In this document: piece after piece, positions 7,945 through 16,197 of the stretch
How positions within the stretch are numbered: the first letter of the stretch is position 1
Layout of the letters: each line of letters begins with the position of its first letter
Assembly (NCBI RefSeq): GCF_001556515.1
Contig: NZ_LSJA01000073.1
Location: 21,583-85,582 of the forward strand
Source: Caulobacter sp. CCH9-E1
GTDB lineage: Bacteria; Pseudomonadota; Alphaproteobacteria; Caulobacterales; Caulobacteraceae
Reading direction: 5' to 3'
DNA length: 64,000 nt
Notes under the pieces: model-generated
Database searches by the model: none
Told to the model about the DNA's origin: nothing
What the model saw: the letters and a program-made list of their open reading frames with translations, nothing else
Program-made: the position numbers and the translations under genes

Positions 7945-10545
7945 TCAGAACGTCTTGCGCAGGTTCACCGCGACGAAGCGTCCGATCGGGTTGTAGGCCC
8001 CGCCGATGCCGTCCGTGGCCGGAGCAAATGGCGGCGTCTTGTCAAACAGGTCGTTGACCTGCAGCGACACTTCCGAGCCCTTGATCAGGCCTGTGTCCGG
8101 CAGGGTCGTCGAGATACGCAGGTCCACGGTCGTGTAGGCCTTGGCCTCGTAGACGCCCGTCCCCGTTGGCGTGGCGTAGTTGTTGGTGACGCCGTCGCGA
8201 TAGTTGACGAAGGCCACGGCCATGACCGAGCCGGCGGTGAGCCCCGAGGTCGTACGCACGGTTGCCTTGGGCACGCCCAGCTTCAGGGCGTCCGATACCG
8301 GGGCGGTCGGCGACAGCTGGGTGTCGAACTTGAAAATGTAATTGCCGGCGACGCCGCCGAACACGCTGCCGAAGCTGGTGGCGCGCCGATAATTCACATC
8401 GAAGTCCAGGCCGCGGGTCTTGCGCACCCCGAAATTGCCTCGACGCAGGTCCAGGGCGTTGCCGATCGCCGGCAATGGCGTCGGCAAGGTGACCGGCACG
8501 CCGAGCGCCAGCAGGCTGGATAGCTGGGCGGCCGAGGGATTGCGGTAGACAACCGAGGCGAAGGTCGGGTCCGTGAAGACTAGGCTGGTCGGCGGCGTGC
8601 CAATCACATCGGTAAAGTTGATGTCGTAGATGGTCGCGCTGGTTCGGAAGCCCGGCAAGGACGCCGGCGCGAAATCGAACCCGAACGAATAGGTCCGCGC
8701 CTTTTCGGGCTGCAGGGTCTTGTTGCCGCCCAGAAGGAAGACCGTGTTGACCTGGGCCGCGCCGCGCGTCGGATCACGAGCCAGCACGCCGGCCGTCGTG
8801 GCGTCGTAATAGTATGCGCCCACGGTGGCGCCGACGTCCCGGAGGCCCGGCGCCCGGAACGAGCGGCCGTAGGTTCCACGCAGCGTCAGCCCTTCCACCG
8901 GGTCCCAGTTGACGCCGACCTTCGGATTGCTGGTCGAGCCAAAGTCACTGTACTTGTCGTAGCGACCCGACACCGAAAGCGACAGGCGGCGCATGAACCG
9001 CGTCGCATTGGCGTCGCCAAAGATCGGCACGAACAGCTCGCCATAGATGGACTTGATGTTGCGTCCCAGGTTCTCGGGTACGGGCGTGGCGCCCACGAAG
9101 CCCCGCTGCTGGAACGTCTCGCGTCTGTACTCGGCGCCCGTCGCGACCTTCAGCTCTCCGCCGGGCAGGTCGAGCAGCGCCCCATCCAGCTTGACCGCGG
9201 CGAGCTTGGTGCGCTGCTGAATCGTGACGCTGGTCGAGTAGTTGGTGATGTTGGAGACCACCGACAGGCTCGTCCCCTGGCCGAAGGGATCCAGCGCCGT
9301 CGCCGTGGTTGTTCCCGCCGCCGCCGCGGCCAGGGCCGCGGGATTGATCATCGGCTGATGGGCGACGTGCTTGGCCCAATCATAGGTGCCGTAGGCGCTG
9401 AGCTTGAAGTCCTTCGGAAGGCTGAAGTCCGCGCCCGCCGAGGAGTTGCCGGCCTTCACGCGATAGGTCTGGTCGAAATGGTCGGCGCCGACCAGGTTGT
9501 CGGGGCGGAAGAAGATCGTCGCGGCCGTCGCCGTGGTTCCGGGCGGCGCCTTGAAGAACGGGTTGGCCGCCGTCATCGTCACGGTCTGGGCCGGGATCGC
9601 AGCCTGGACCGTGTCCTTGCGGTCCGAATAAAGCAGCTCGCCCCACAGGGTGACGCGCTCGCCGATCTCCTGACGCGCGCTGGCGAAGCCGCTGTGCAGG
9701 CGTGAGGCCGGGACCAGGTCGACTGGGCCGCCGACGTCGCAATAGTTGGTCGAGTTCGGCGTCAGGCCAGGCGCGCCGTAGACGACTCCGCCGATGACCA
9801 CGTTTGGCGCAGGACAGCTGGAGCCTCGCGTATCGACGCCGCCAAAGCCGCGGAAATCAACCTTGCGGTAGTCGCGGTCCGCGCCGGCGACGTTGCCATT
9901 CTCCGTATACTGGTAGGCCGCCAGGATCGAGCCACTCCCCCAGTCGCGGCCGGCCAGGCCGCTGATGCTGGCTGTATGATAGTCGTCGGCCGCGCCGTAA
10001 CGCGCCGACATCTCGAGGCCCGAATAGCGCTTGCGGGTGATGAAGTTGACGACGCCGGCGATCGCGTCCGAGCCGTAGATCGACGAGGCGCCGTCCGCCA
10101 CGATCTCAACGCGCTCAATCGCCAGATCCGGCAAAAACGGGAAGTCGGGATTGGTCTCGTTGGCGCCGCCCGCGACGACACGGTGGCCGTTCAGCAGCGG
10201 CAGGGTCGCCGTCGCCGGCAGACTGCGCAGGCCCGGCGCGAACGAGCCGGCGCCCCCGTTATTGGCGCGTGGCGCGGTGTTGAAGCTGTTCAGTTGCGGC
10301 ACGCTGGCCAGCAGGTCCGGCGTGGTGGTCGCTCCGATGGTCTTGATGTCGTCGCGCGAGACGCCGATCAGGTTCGAGCCGACCGGCGGGACGCCCCGGA
10401 TGCTGGAGCCCGTGACCACGACGGCCTCAAGCGTATTGTCGGATGCATCGTCTGTCGCCTGCGCCGAGGCGTGTCCGGCGCACAGAACGGCGACCAGAGA
10501 CGCACTGGACAACGCCACGCAACGCGCGGTTTTCCAGGTCTTCAT
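7945..10545 (-). CDS. TonB-dependent receptor of the esterase cluster
   Basis: The start is the ATG at 10545, preceded by a strong GGGGAGGG site. It gives 866 residues beginning MKTWKTARCVALSS with a signal peptide to about residue 30. A TonB box (LEAVVVTGSSIRG) is followed by the plug domain (DLLASVPQLNSFNTAP, GLRSLPATATLPLLNGHRVV). The barrel ends in RFVAVNLRKTF with the expected final aromatic residue. The Ser/Gly-rich plug opening and VEIVADGASSIYGSDAIAGVVNF segment place it with the large 'omp' group of receptors for organic substrates, rather than siderophore receptors. It heads the operon with the hydrolases and MFS transporter and is divergent from the TetR gene. Confidence 0.93.
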   Translation of the reverse strand: MKTWKTARCVALSSASLVAVLCAGHASAQATDDASDNTLEAVVVTGSSIRGVPPVGSNLIGVSRDDIKTIGATTTPDLLASVPQLNSFNTAPRANNGGAGSFAPGLRSLPATATLPLLNGHRVVAGGANETNPDFPFLPDLAIERVEIVADGASSIYGSDAIAGVVNFITRKRYSGLEMSARYGAADDYHTASISGLAGRDWGSGSILAAYQYTENGNVAGADRDYRKVDFRGFGGVDTRGSSCPAPNVVIGGVVYGAPGLTPNSTNYCDVGGPVDLVPASRLHSGFASARQEIGERVTLWGELLYSDRKDTVQAAIPAQTVTMTAANPFFKAPPGTTATAATIFFRPDNLVGADHFDQTYRVKAGNSSAGADFSLPKDFKLSAYGTYDWAKHVAHQPMINPAALAAAAAGTTTATALDPFGQGTSLSVVSNITNYSTSVTIQQRTKLAAVKLDGALLDLPGGELKVATGAEYRRETFQQRGFVGATPVPENLGRNIKSIYGELFVPIFGDANATRFMRRLSLSVSGRYDKYSDFGSTSNPKVGVNWDPVEGLTLRGTYGRSFRAPGLRDVGATVGAYYYDATTAGVLARDPTRGAAQVNTVFLLGGNKTLQPEKARTYSFGFDFAPASLPGFRTSATIYDINFTDVIGTPPTSLVFTDPTFASVVYRNPSAAQLSSLLALGVPVTLPTPLPAIGNALDLRRGNFGVRKTRGLDFDVNYRRATSFGSVFGGVAGNYIFKFDTQLSPTAPVSDALKLGVPKATVRTTSGLTAGSVMAVAFVNYRDGVTNNYATPTGTGVYEAKAYTTVDLRISTTLPDTGLIKGSEVSLQVNDLFDKTPPFAPATDGIGGAYNPIGRFVAVNLRKTF

Positions 10546-10604
10546 TGAACCCTCCCCTTTTGTTTTTTGCTTGCTCAAGGGGTAGCCGAGGGGCGTCGCG
10601 CCGT

Positions 10605-10636
10605 CAATTTCATTTATTTATCACTAAATGAAATTG
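10605..10636. promoter_or_regulatory. 12-bp perfect inverted repeat, likely TetR operator
   Basis: Arms CAATTTCATTTA and TAAATGAAATTG are perfectly complementary around an 8-bp centre (TTTATCAC). The site lies in the divergent region 60 bp before the receptor start and about 105 bp before the TetR start. A TetR-type gene with such a dyad in the shared promoter is the classical autoregulated arrangement. A closely similar sequence recurs before the acyl-CoA ligase at 12979-13000. Confidence 0.75.
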
Positions 10637-10740
10637 TTTATGCGGTTGCTTGACCCCTTGGGGTCGCCGCCGCATCGTCCGATCCTGAATCGGTTGGAGA
10701 GCGTCTTCACCGGACGGGTCCGATCAGGAAGACTGGAGCC

Positions 10741-11427
10741 ATGCCAGCAGCGCCGAAAGCCGAGGGTCGTCGCACGCGCGCCGAACAGCGCGCCACGACC
10801 GTCAAGACGATCCTCGATACCGCCGAGGATCTGTTCGCCCAGCTCGGCTATTTCGGGGTGACCATCAAGGACGTCGCCGATCGCATGGGCATCCACCCGG
10901 CGCTGATCCACTACTACTTCGATGGCAAGAAGGCCCTATTCGACGCGGTGTTCGAGCGCCGCGTGGAATACGCTGTCAGCTCGCGGACGGCGGGCCTGGA
11001 CGCGTATGAAGCCGAGGTCGGCGATCACCCCACCGTCGAAGGCGCTCTGCGCGCCTATTACGACCAGGCGTTCGACGTCTACATCAACGGCGACGAGGGC
11101 TGGCGCAACTTTGGCCGCATCTTCGCCCAGGTGAACAACGCTCCCGGCTACGGCGCCGAGAAGATGGACACCTATTTTGATCCGATGGTGCTGCGCCTGA
11201 TCGGACTCCTGCAGAAGGCCTTGCCCGACGCTGCGCCCGAAGATCTGTTCTGGAGCTTCCAGTTCACCTCAGGCGCCTATTCGCTGCTGCTGTCGCGGAC
11301 GGGCCGCCTCGACCGCCTATCGGGCGGCCTCTGCAAATCCGACGACTTTCGGGCGGCGCGCGACCGGTTCGTGACCTTCATGGCCGGCGGCTTCGACGCC
11401 CTCCACGGGCGAAAGAAGCCGGCCTGA
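10741..11427 (+). CDS. TetR/AcrR family transcriptional regulator
   Basis: This 228-residue regulator has the N-terminal TetR helix-turn-helix: ILDTAEDLFAQLGYFGVTIKDVADRMGIHPALIHYYFDGKKALFDAVFERR, spanning roughly residues 28-78. The C-terminal ligand domain is not diagnostic. The start is supported by GGAG five bases upstream. It is divergent from the TBDR-hydrolase operon and next to the acyl-CoA ligase on its other side. The 12-bp dyad in its promoter and the related copy before the ligase are its probable binding sites. The inducer is presumably the ester substrate or its acyl-CoA product, which is inference. Confidence 0.9.
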   Translation: MPAAPKAEGRRTRAEQRATTVKTILDTAEDLFAQLGYFGVTIKDVADRMGIHPALIHYYFDGKKALFDAVFERRVEYAVSSRTAGLDAYEAEVGDHPTVEGALRAYYDQAFDVYINGDEGWRNFGRIFAQVNNAPGYGAEKMDTYFDPMVLRLIGLLQKALPDAAPEDLFWSFQFTSGAYSLLLSRTGRLDRLSGGLCKSDDFRAARDRFVTFMAGGFDALHGRKKPA

Positions 11428-11435
11428 CTCGCTCG

Positions 11436-12899
11436 CTAGGAAAGGACTTTCCCCAGCCGCGCGTCTCGTAGCGCCGCCCGCCGCACCTTGCCGGCCTCGT
11501 CACGCAGAGGCTCGGTGGTGAACTCGATACTGCGGGGCAGCTTGTAACGGGTCAGCCGCTCGGCGGCGAAGTCGAGCAGCTCGTCCGCTTCCAGCCCGCT
11601 GTCCTCGACCGCCTGGACGATGGCGTGAACGCGCGCGCCCCAATCCTCGTCTGGCAGGCCGATCACAGCGCTTCCGCGTACGGCCGGATGGGCGTCGAGC
11701 ACCGCCTCGACCTCGGCCGGATAGATGTTGGCGCCGCCCGAGATGATGAGATCGTTGCGGCGGTCCGAGAGATAGAGATAGCCGTCAGCGTCAACCCAGC
11801 CGAGATCTCCGGGCGCCTCCCACTCGCCGCGCCGGCGGGCCTCGCTGCCCAGATAGTGGTAGGTCGAGCCGGCTCCGCCCTGCGGACGGAAAAACACTTC
11901 GCCCACCTCGCCGGGCGGCGACTCACGGCCCTCGGCGTCGAGAATCTTCAAGGCGTAGCCGTCGCGGACGCGGCCCACCGAGCCGCGATGGGCCAGCCAG
12001 TCCGTCCCCGAGATCATGGTCGAGCCCGTACCCTCGGTGGTCCCATAATATTCCCAGACCCGCTCGCCGCCGAGCCAGTCGATCCAGGCCTCCTTCAGCC
12101 ATGGCGCGCAAGGCGCCGCCATGTGCAGCATCATGCGCAGGCTGGGCAGCGGGAAGCCGGACAGAACTTCCGGACCCAGACGCCAGATGCGATTCATCAT
12201 GGTCGGGACCATCGTCACCCAGTTGACGCCGTGCGCCTCAATCAGCTGCAGCGCCCGCAGGGCGTCGAACTTGCTCATTTCGACGATCGTCGCCCCGACG
12301 AACAGGCCCATGTGGATGCAGTGGAACGGGGCGTTGTGATAGAGCGGCCCGGGATTGAGAATGACATCGCCAGGCCGCTGGCCCAGAAAGCCCTCCTGTG
12401 GATTCCAGGCGCCCGGCATGGCGTCGACGATCACCTTCGGACGCCCGGTGGAGCCGCCGCTGGTCATCGCCTTCCAGTGCGGTGAGATGACCTCGGGCGG
12501 GGCGTCGACAGAATAGGCGTCTAGCGAGGCGCGCCCTTCGGCCACGATCGGGACACCGGATCTCGGCGGGGCGCCGATGAACAGCTTGGGCCGGACGATG
12601 TCGAGGATCGCCTCCATCTCGGGCCGCGCCAGTTTGGCGGCGACGATGTTGGGAATCGCGCCGAGCTTCCAGGCCGCGAAGACGGTCTCGTAGAACTCCG
12701 GGCCGTTCGGCAAGGCGATGGTGACGAAATCGCCCCGTCCTACGCCGTGCGCCGCGAGCATCCAGGCGCGGCGGTTAGCGCGAGCCTCCAATTCGCCATA
12801 GGTGATGCCTTGTTCTTCCACGATCAGCGCGGCGCGGGATGGGGATTGGCGCGCGTGGTGGGCGAGAATTGAACCGAGCGCGACACGACCGTTCGACAT
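11436..12899 (-). CDS. AMP-dependent acyl-CoA synthetase/ligase
   Basis: The chosen ATG at 12899 (MSNGRVALGSILAHH) has AGGGAGG ten bases upstream and gives 487 residues. ANL-superfamily motifs are present: the P-loop-like TSGGSTGRPKVIV, the YYGTTEGTG adenylate motif, YLSDRRNDLIISGGANIYPAEVE (hinge Asp/Arg) and the C-terminal catalytic lysine in ERLTRYKLPRSIEF. It would convert a free acid to acyl-CoA using ATP, the logical step after ester cleavage by the hydrolases at 3620-7838. It converges on the TetR gene with only 8 bp between stops. The 22-bp element 80 bp upstream nearly matches the operator at 10605, so I place it in the same regulon. Confidence 0.92.
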   Translation of the reverse strand: MSNGRVALGSILAHHARQSPSRAALIVEEQGITYGELEARANRRAWMLAAHGVGRGDFVTIALPNGPEFYETVFAAWKLGAIPNIVAAKLARPEMEAILDIVRPKLFIGAPPRSGVPIVAEGRASLDAYSVDAPPEVISPHWKAMTSGGSTGRPKVIVDAMPGAWNPQEGFLGQRPGDVILNPGPLYHNAPFHCIHMGLFVGATIVEMSKFDALRALQLIEAHGVNWVTMVPTMMNRIWRLGPEVLSGFPLPSLRMMLHMAAPCAPWLKEAWIDWLGGERVWEYYGTTEGTGSTMISGTDWLAHRGSVGRVRDGYALKILDAEGRESPPGEVGEVFFRPQGGAGSTYHYLGSEARRRGEWEAPGDLGWVDADGYLYLSDRRNDLIISGGANIYPAEVEAVLDAHPAVRGSAVIGLPDEDWGARVHAIVQAVEDSGLEADELLDFAAERLTRYKLPRSIEFTTEPLRDEAGKVRRAALRDARLGKVLS

Positions 12900-12978
12900 G
12901 TTGGATACGCCTCCCTGACGGCGCCCCACCGCCCTCTTTGGAGCAACTACAGGTGGCCGCGCTCAGGTCAATTAATTA

Positions 12979-13000
12979 ATTTAGTCATGAATAAATGAAA
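12979..13000. promoter_or_regulatory. second copy of the putative TetR operator
   Basis: Read on the minus strand, the 22 bp beginning TTTCATTTATT and ending ACTAAAT match the sequence at 10608-10629 in 20 positions. They lie 80 bp upstream of the acyl-CoA ligase start. The second arm is less symmetrical than in the divergent promoter. The rest of 12900-13161 shows no convincing gene. Confidence 0.65.
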
Positions 13001-13161
13001 AGCTGAATCGGCGCCGTCGCGCGCTGGCGCACCCGCAGCGCTAATAGCGACGCAGCTGCGCCAATAGACGCCCTTCCAGAAACGCGACGTCAGTTGAGGC
13101 GCGACGCAGCCTCGCCCCGCCCGAAGCGGACCTGGACAACCGTATGAATCGGCGGGATGGG

Positions 13162-14217
13162 CTAGCACTTCCTGGGCAGCGTGATCGTGAAAGCCGAACG
13201 GCCATCGCGGCGCTCGTAGCTCACCTGCCCCCCATGAGCCTCGGCGATGCCGCGAACCACGGCAAGGCCTAGGCCTGACCCGGACTTCAGGTCGACGTCG
13301 TCTCCGCGTCGGAAGGGTTCGAAAGCTCGCGCGGTGAGGCTCTCCGGCATCCCCGGTCCCGCGTCGATGACGCTGATGGCGACGTCGGCGTCCGAGACGC
13401 GCGTGGCGATTTCAAGGACGCAGGGCTCGGCATATTTCAGCGCGTTGTCGACGAGGGCCAGCACCGCTTGCCGCAGGCGGATGGGATCGGCGATGCAGCG
13501 ACCACTCGTGAGGGTCATGCGCAGGCCAAAGCCCGCCTTGTCGAGGTCGCGTTCGACGAGGCGGGCAAGTCCCTCGATCTCGGTGGCCAGATCGATTTCG
13601 ACAGGCCGCAGCTGCAGGCGGCCGCTGTCGAGCAGGCTGACGACCCGCAGGTCCTCGACAAGCCGCGCCAAGGCGTCGGCCTGGTGGTGAAGCGATTGCA
13701 GGAGCACGGGGTCAGGCTGAAAGACGCCCTCGGCGAGCCCCTGAAGCCGTCCCTTGAGGATCGTGACTGGAGTCCGCAATTCGTGGGCGATCAGGCTGTT
13801 CCAGGTGACGATGTCATCGACGGCCTTCTCAAGCCGATCGGCCATGGCGTTGAAGTCGGCGATCATCTGGCTGGCCTCTGTGGGCGCCGGAGCGGTCAAG
13901 TTCGCCCGAGCCGACAGGTCTCCGCCGGCGATCTGGCGTGCGGCCTCCGCCAGCCTCTCAAGCGGCTCGACCATTCTTCGCGCGACCCGCGTCGCCACCA
14001 CGCTCGCGGCGATACTGCCCAGCACGATGCAGAACGAGTACATCGCCCATTCCACGGGAGCCGGCAGAATAGCGTCCTCGGCCGCCACGAGCTTGGGGGC
14101 GAACTGGAAGAGCAACCCGTAACCGAAGGCGATAAAGATCAGACTGAGGATCAAAGTCGCCAGGGTGATGCCGACGACCGCCAGGTTGAGGCGCTGCGAT
14201 AAGCTTTGCGCTTTCAT
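13162..14217 (-). CDS. sensor histidine kinase of the RND efflux locus
   Basis: This 351-residue kinase has two transmembrane helices (about 15-35 and 55-80) and a HAMP domain (ATRVARRMVEPLERLAEAARQIAGG). The H-box is SLIAHELRTPVTILKGRL, and the ATPase motifs include VDNALKYAE (N box) and GSGLGLAVVRGIAEAHGG (G2). The sequence style is that of BaeS/AdeS sensors. Its start overlaps the response-regulator stop by 4 bp. The pair is divergent from the RND operon, as in AdeRS-AdeABC, so it most likely senses envelope stress or a toxic compound and controls the pump. Confidence 0.92.
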   Translation of the reverse strand: MKAQSLSQRLNLAVVGITLATLILSLIFIAFGYGLLFQFAPKLVAAEDAILPAPVEWAMYSFCIVLGSIAASVVATRVARRMVEPLERLAEAARQIAGGDLSARANLTAPAPTEASQMIADFNAMADRLEKAVDDIVTWNSLIAHELRTPVTILKGRLQGLAEGVFQPDPVLLQSLHHQADALARLVEDLRVVSLLDSGRLQLRPVEIDLATEIEGLARLVERDLDKAGFGLRMTLTSGRCIADPIRLRQAVLALVDNALKYAEPCVLEIATRVSDADVAISVIDAGPGMPESLTARAFEPFRRGDDVDLKSGSGLGLAVVRGIAEAHGGQVSYERRDGRSAFTITLPRKC

Positions 14218-14903
14218 CGGTCCTCCAGGAGGCGATAGCCCATGCCTCGGACGTTGGAGAGCATGCCCGGCGCGCCGGCGGCCTCGAGCTTCTTGCGCAG
14301 CTTGCTGAGGTGGCTATCGACGGTCCGCTCCAGCGCGTCGCCGCCCGACAGGCAGGCGTCCAGCAGCTCGGCGCGCGTGTAGAGGCGCATCGGGGCCTGA
14401 GCCATGTGAAGCAGCAGGCGGAACTCGGTCAGGGTCAGGGTCAGCCGGCGCGCGCCATCCGGCGTGTTCACCGTCGCGGTGTGATTGACGGGATCGACAT
14501 CGAGCGGCCCGGCGCGCGCCACCGACGCCGCGTCCCGGCCCGATGCGCGGCGCAGCACGGCCTTGGCGCGGGCGGCCACTTCCAGGGGGTTGAAAGGTTT
14601 GACGACATAATCATCCGCGCCGATCCGCAGCGCCTGCAGCTTGTCCAGATCCTGGTCCAGGGCCGTCAGCATGATCACCGGGGTCGCGCCGCGCCGGCGG
14701 AGTTGCGCCAGGACCTCCCAGCCATCCAGCTTGGGCAGCCCGACGTCGAGCAGGACGATGTCGGGGCGAAGCGCCTGATGCAGCTCGACCGCCGTCTGGC
14801 CGTCTCGCGCCGTGACGGTCCTGAACCCTTCGCGCTCCAGATAGCCGACGAGGATCTCCGCGATCTCGCGCTCGTCTTCAACGATCAGAACCAGGGCGTT
14901 CAC
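14214..14903 (-). CDS. OmpR/PhoB-family response regulator
   Basis: This 229-residue regulator begins at a GTG (14903) with GGAG eight bases upstream. The receiver has the acidic pair in LIVEDEREIAEIL, the phospho-acceptor Asp in DIVLLDVGLPKLDG, the Thr in VIMLTALDQD and the Lys in YVVKPFNP. The C-terminal winged helix (LTLTEFRLLLHMAQAP, ERTVDSHLSKLRKKLEA, VRGMGYRL) is OmpR-type. It is encoded first in a two-gene operon with the kinase and lies divergently 168 bp from the RND adaptor gene, its probable target. Confidence 0.94.
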   Translation of the reverse strand: MNALVLIVEDEREIAEILVGYLEREGFRTVTARDGQTAVELHQALRPDIVLLDVGLPKLDGWEVLAQLRRRGATPVIMLTALDQDLDKLQALRIGADDYVVKPFNPLEVAARAKAVLRRASGRDAASVARAGPLDVDPVNHTATVNTPDGARRLTLTLTEFRLLLHMAQAPMRLYTRAELLDACLSGGDALERTVDSHLSKLRKKLEAAGAPGMLSNVRGMGYRLLEDR

Positions 14904-15071
14904 GGGGTCTCCAATGCGGCCACGACCGGATGGTCAGAGCACTAATCACCCATCCGTCGGCGACGCCAGAACCCTCCACCAAGTCGCAACATTGTCTCCA
15001 CGATCACGCAACCGCGCTCGGGCATAGGCTCGCGGCGTCTCTGAAGGCGCGCCTCGGGAGCCGCCTCTTTC

Positions 15072-16193
15072 ATGGACCGTCGTCACCTGCGTATCGCCAT
15101 CGCCCTCCTGCTGGGCGCATCGACCCTGACCGCTTGCGGTGAGGCCGAGGTAGGGGCGTCGACCTCCCCCACAGAAGTCGCCGTGGCGACCGCCCAAGTC
15201 GCGACCGTCACGCCGGTGGACGATCTGCCAGGCCGGGTAGTCGCCATCCGCACCGCGGAAATCCGCCCCCAAGTGTCCGGCGTCGTGACGCGACGGTTCT
15301 TCGATCAGGGAAGCGAGGTCCGGGCCGGCCAGCCATTGTTCCAGATCGATCCGGCGCCCTACCAAGCGGAAGCCGCGGGCGCTCAAGCCGCGCTGTCGCG
15401 CGCGCTCGCGGTCGCCGACCGCGCCAGGGCCCAGGTCTCGCGCCTGGCGCCGCTCGTCGAAGCCGACGCCATCAGCCGCCAAAGCTACGATGACGCCGTA
15501 GCCGCCAAGGTCCAGGCGGAAGCGGACCTGGCCGAAGCGCGCGCGACCTTGCGCCGCCGCGGCGTCGAGCTGAGCTTCGCGACCGTGAGAGCTCCGATCT
15601 CCGGGCAGATCGGCGAGGCGCAGGTTACGGAAGGCGCCCTGGTCGCCGCCGGCGGCGCGGGCCCCATGGCTACCGTCCAACAGATTGACCAGGTCTATGT
15701 CGACGTCCGTCAGCCGTCCGCGCGCCTCGAAGCGTTGCGCGCCCTGGCGGGCGGCGGCGCAGGCCGCGAGGTCGAGATTCTGTCGTCCTCCGGCGCGCCC
15801 TATCCGCGCAAGGGAAGGGTCCTGTTCTCGGGAGTCTCGATCGACCCCACGACCGGCGACGCCATCGCGCGCGTGCAGGTCGACAACCCAGATCGCGTGC
15901 TCCTGCCGGGCATGTTCGTCCGCGCTCGCCTGCCCCGCGCCCCGATCCAAGGCGCGGTGCTGGCGCCGCAGCAAGCGGTGCTCCGCGATAGCGGCGGCAA
16001 GCCATTTGTCAGCCTGGTGAACGCCAAGGGGCTGGTCGAGACCCGCTCGGTCGAGGTCGGCGACGTGGCGGACGGTCGCTACGTGGTGACTCGCGGCTTG
16101 AAGGCGGGAGAGCGCGTGATCGTCGAGGGACAGGATCGCGTCACGGCCGGCGACCTGGTCAAGGCCGTCCCGTTCCAGATGGGGGCGCGCTAG
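15072..16193 (+). CDS. RND efflux periplasmic adaptor (lipoprotein)
   Basis: This 373-residue membrane fusion protein has a lipobox ending at Cys22 (STLTAC). The lipoyl half-motifs (VVAIRTAEIRPQVSGVVTRRFFDQGSEVRAGQPLFQIDPAPYQ and FATVRAPISGQIGEAQVTEGALV) flank an alpha-hairpin. The beta-barrel and membrane-proximal domains follow (RTGARL-free, ending GERVIVEGQDRVTAGDLV). It is AcrA/AdeA/MexA-like and would be anchored in the inner membrane. First gene of the three-gene efflux operon; the permease starts 4 bp after its stop. Confidence 0.94.
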   Translation: MDRRHLRIAIALLLGASTLTACGEAEVGASTSPTEVAVATAQVATVTPVDDLPGRVVAIRTAEIRPQVSGVVTRRFFDQGSEVRAGQPLFQIDPAPYQAEAAGAQAALSRALAVADRARAQVSRLAPLVEADAISRQSYDDAVAAKVQAEADLAEARATLRRRGVELSFATVRAPISGQIGEAQVTEGALVAAGGAGPMATVQQIDQVYVDVRQPSARLEALRALAGGGAGREVEILSSSGAPYPRKGRVLFSGVSIDPTTGDAIARVQVDNPDRVLLPGMFVRARLPRAPIQGAVLAPQQAVLRDSGGKPFVSLVNAKGLVETRSVEVGDVADGRYVVTRGLKAGERVIVEGQDRVTAGDLVKAVPFQMGAR

Positions 16194-16197
16194 TCCC

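Noticed and set aside
12968-13168. 66-codon minus-strand ORF upstream of the CoA ligase
   Set aside because: No ribosome site or motif, and it overlaps the putative TetR operator; treated as non-coding.
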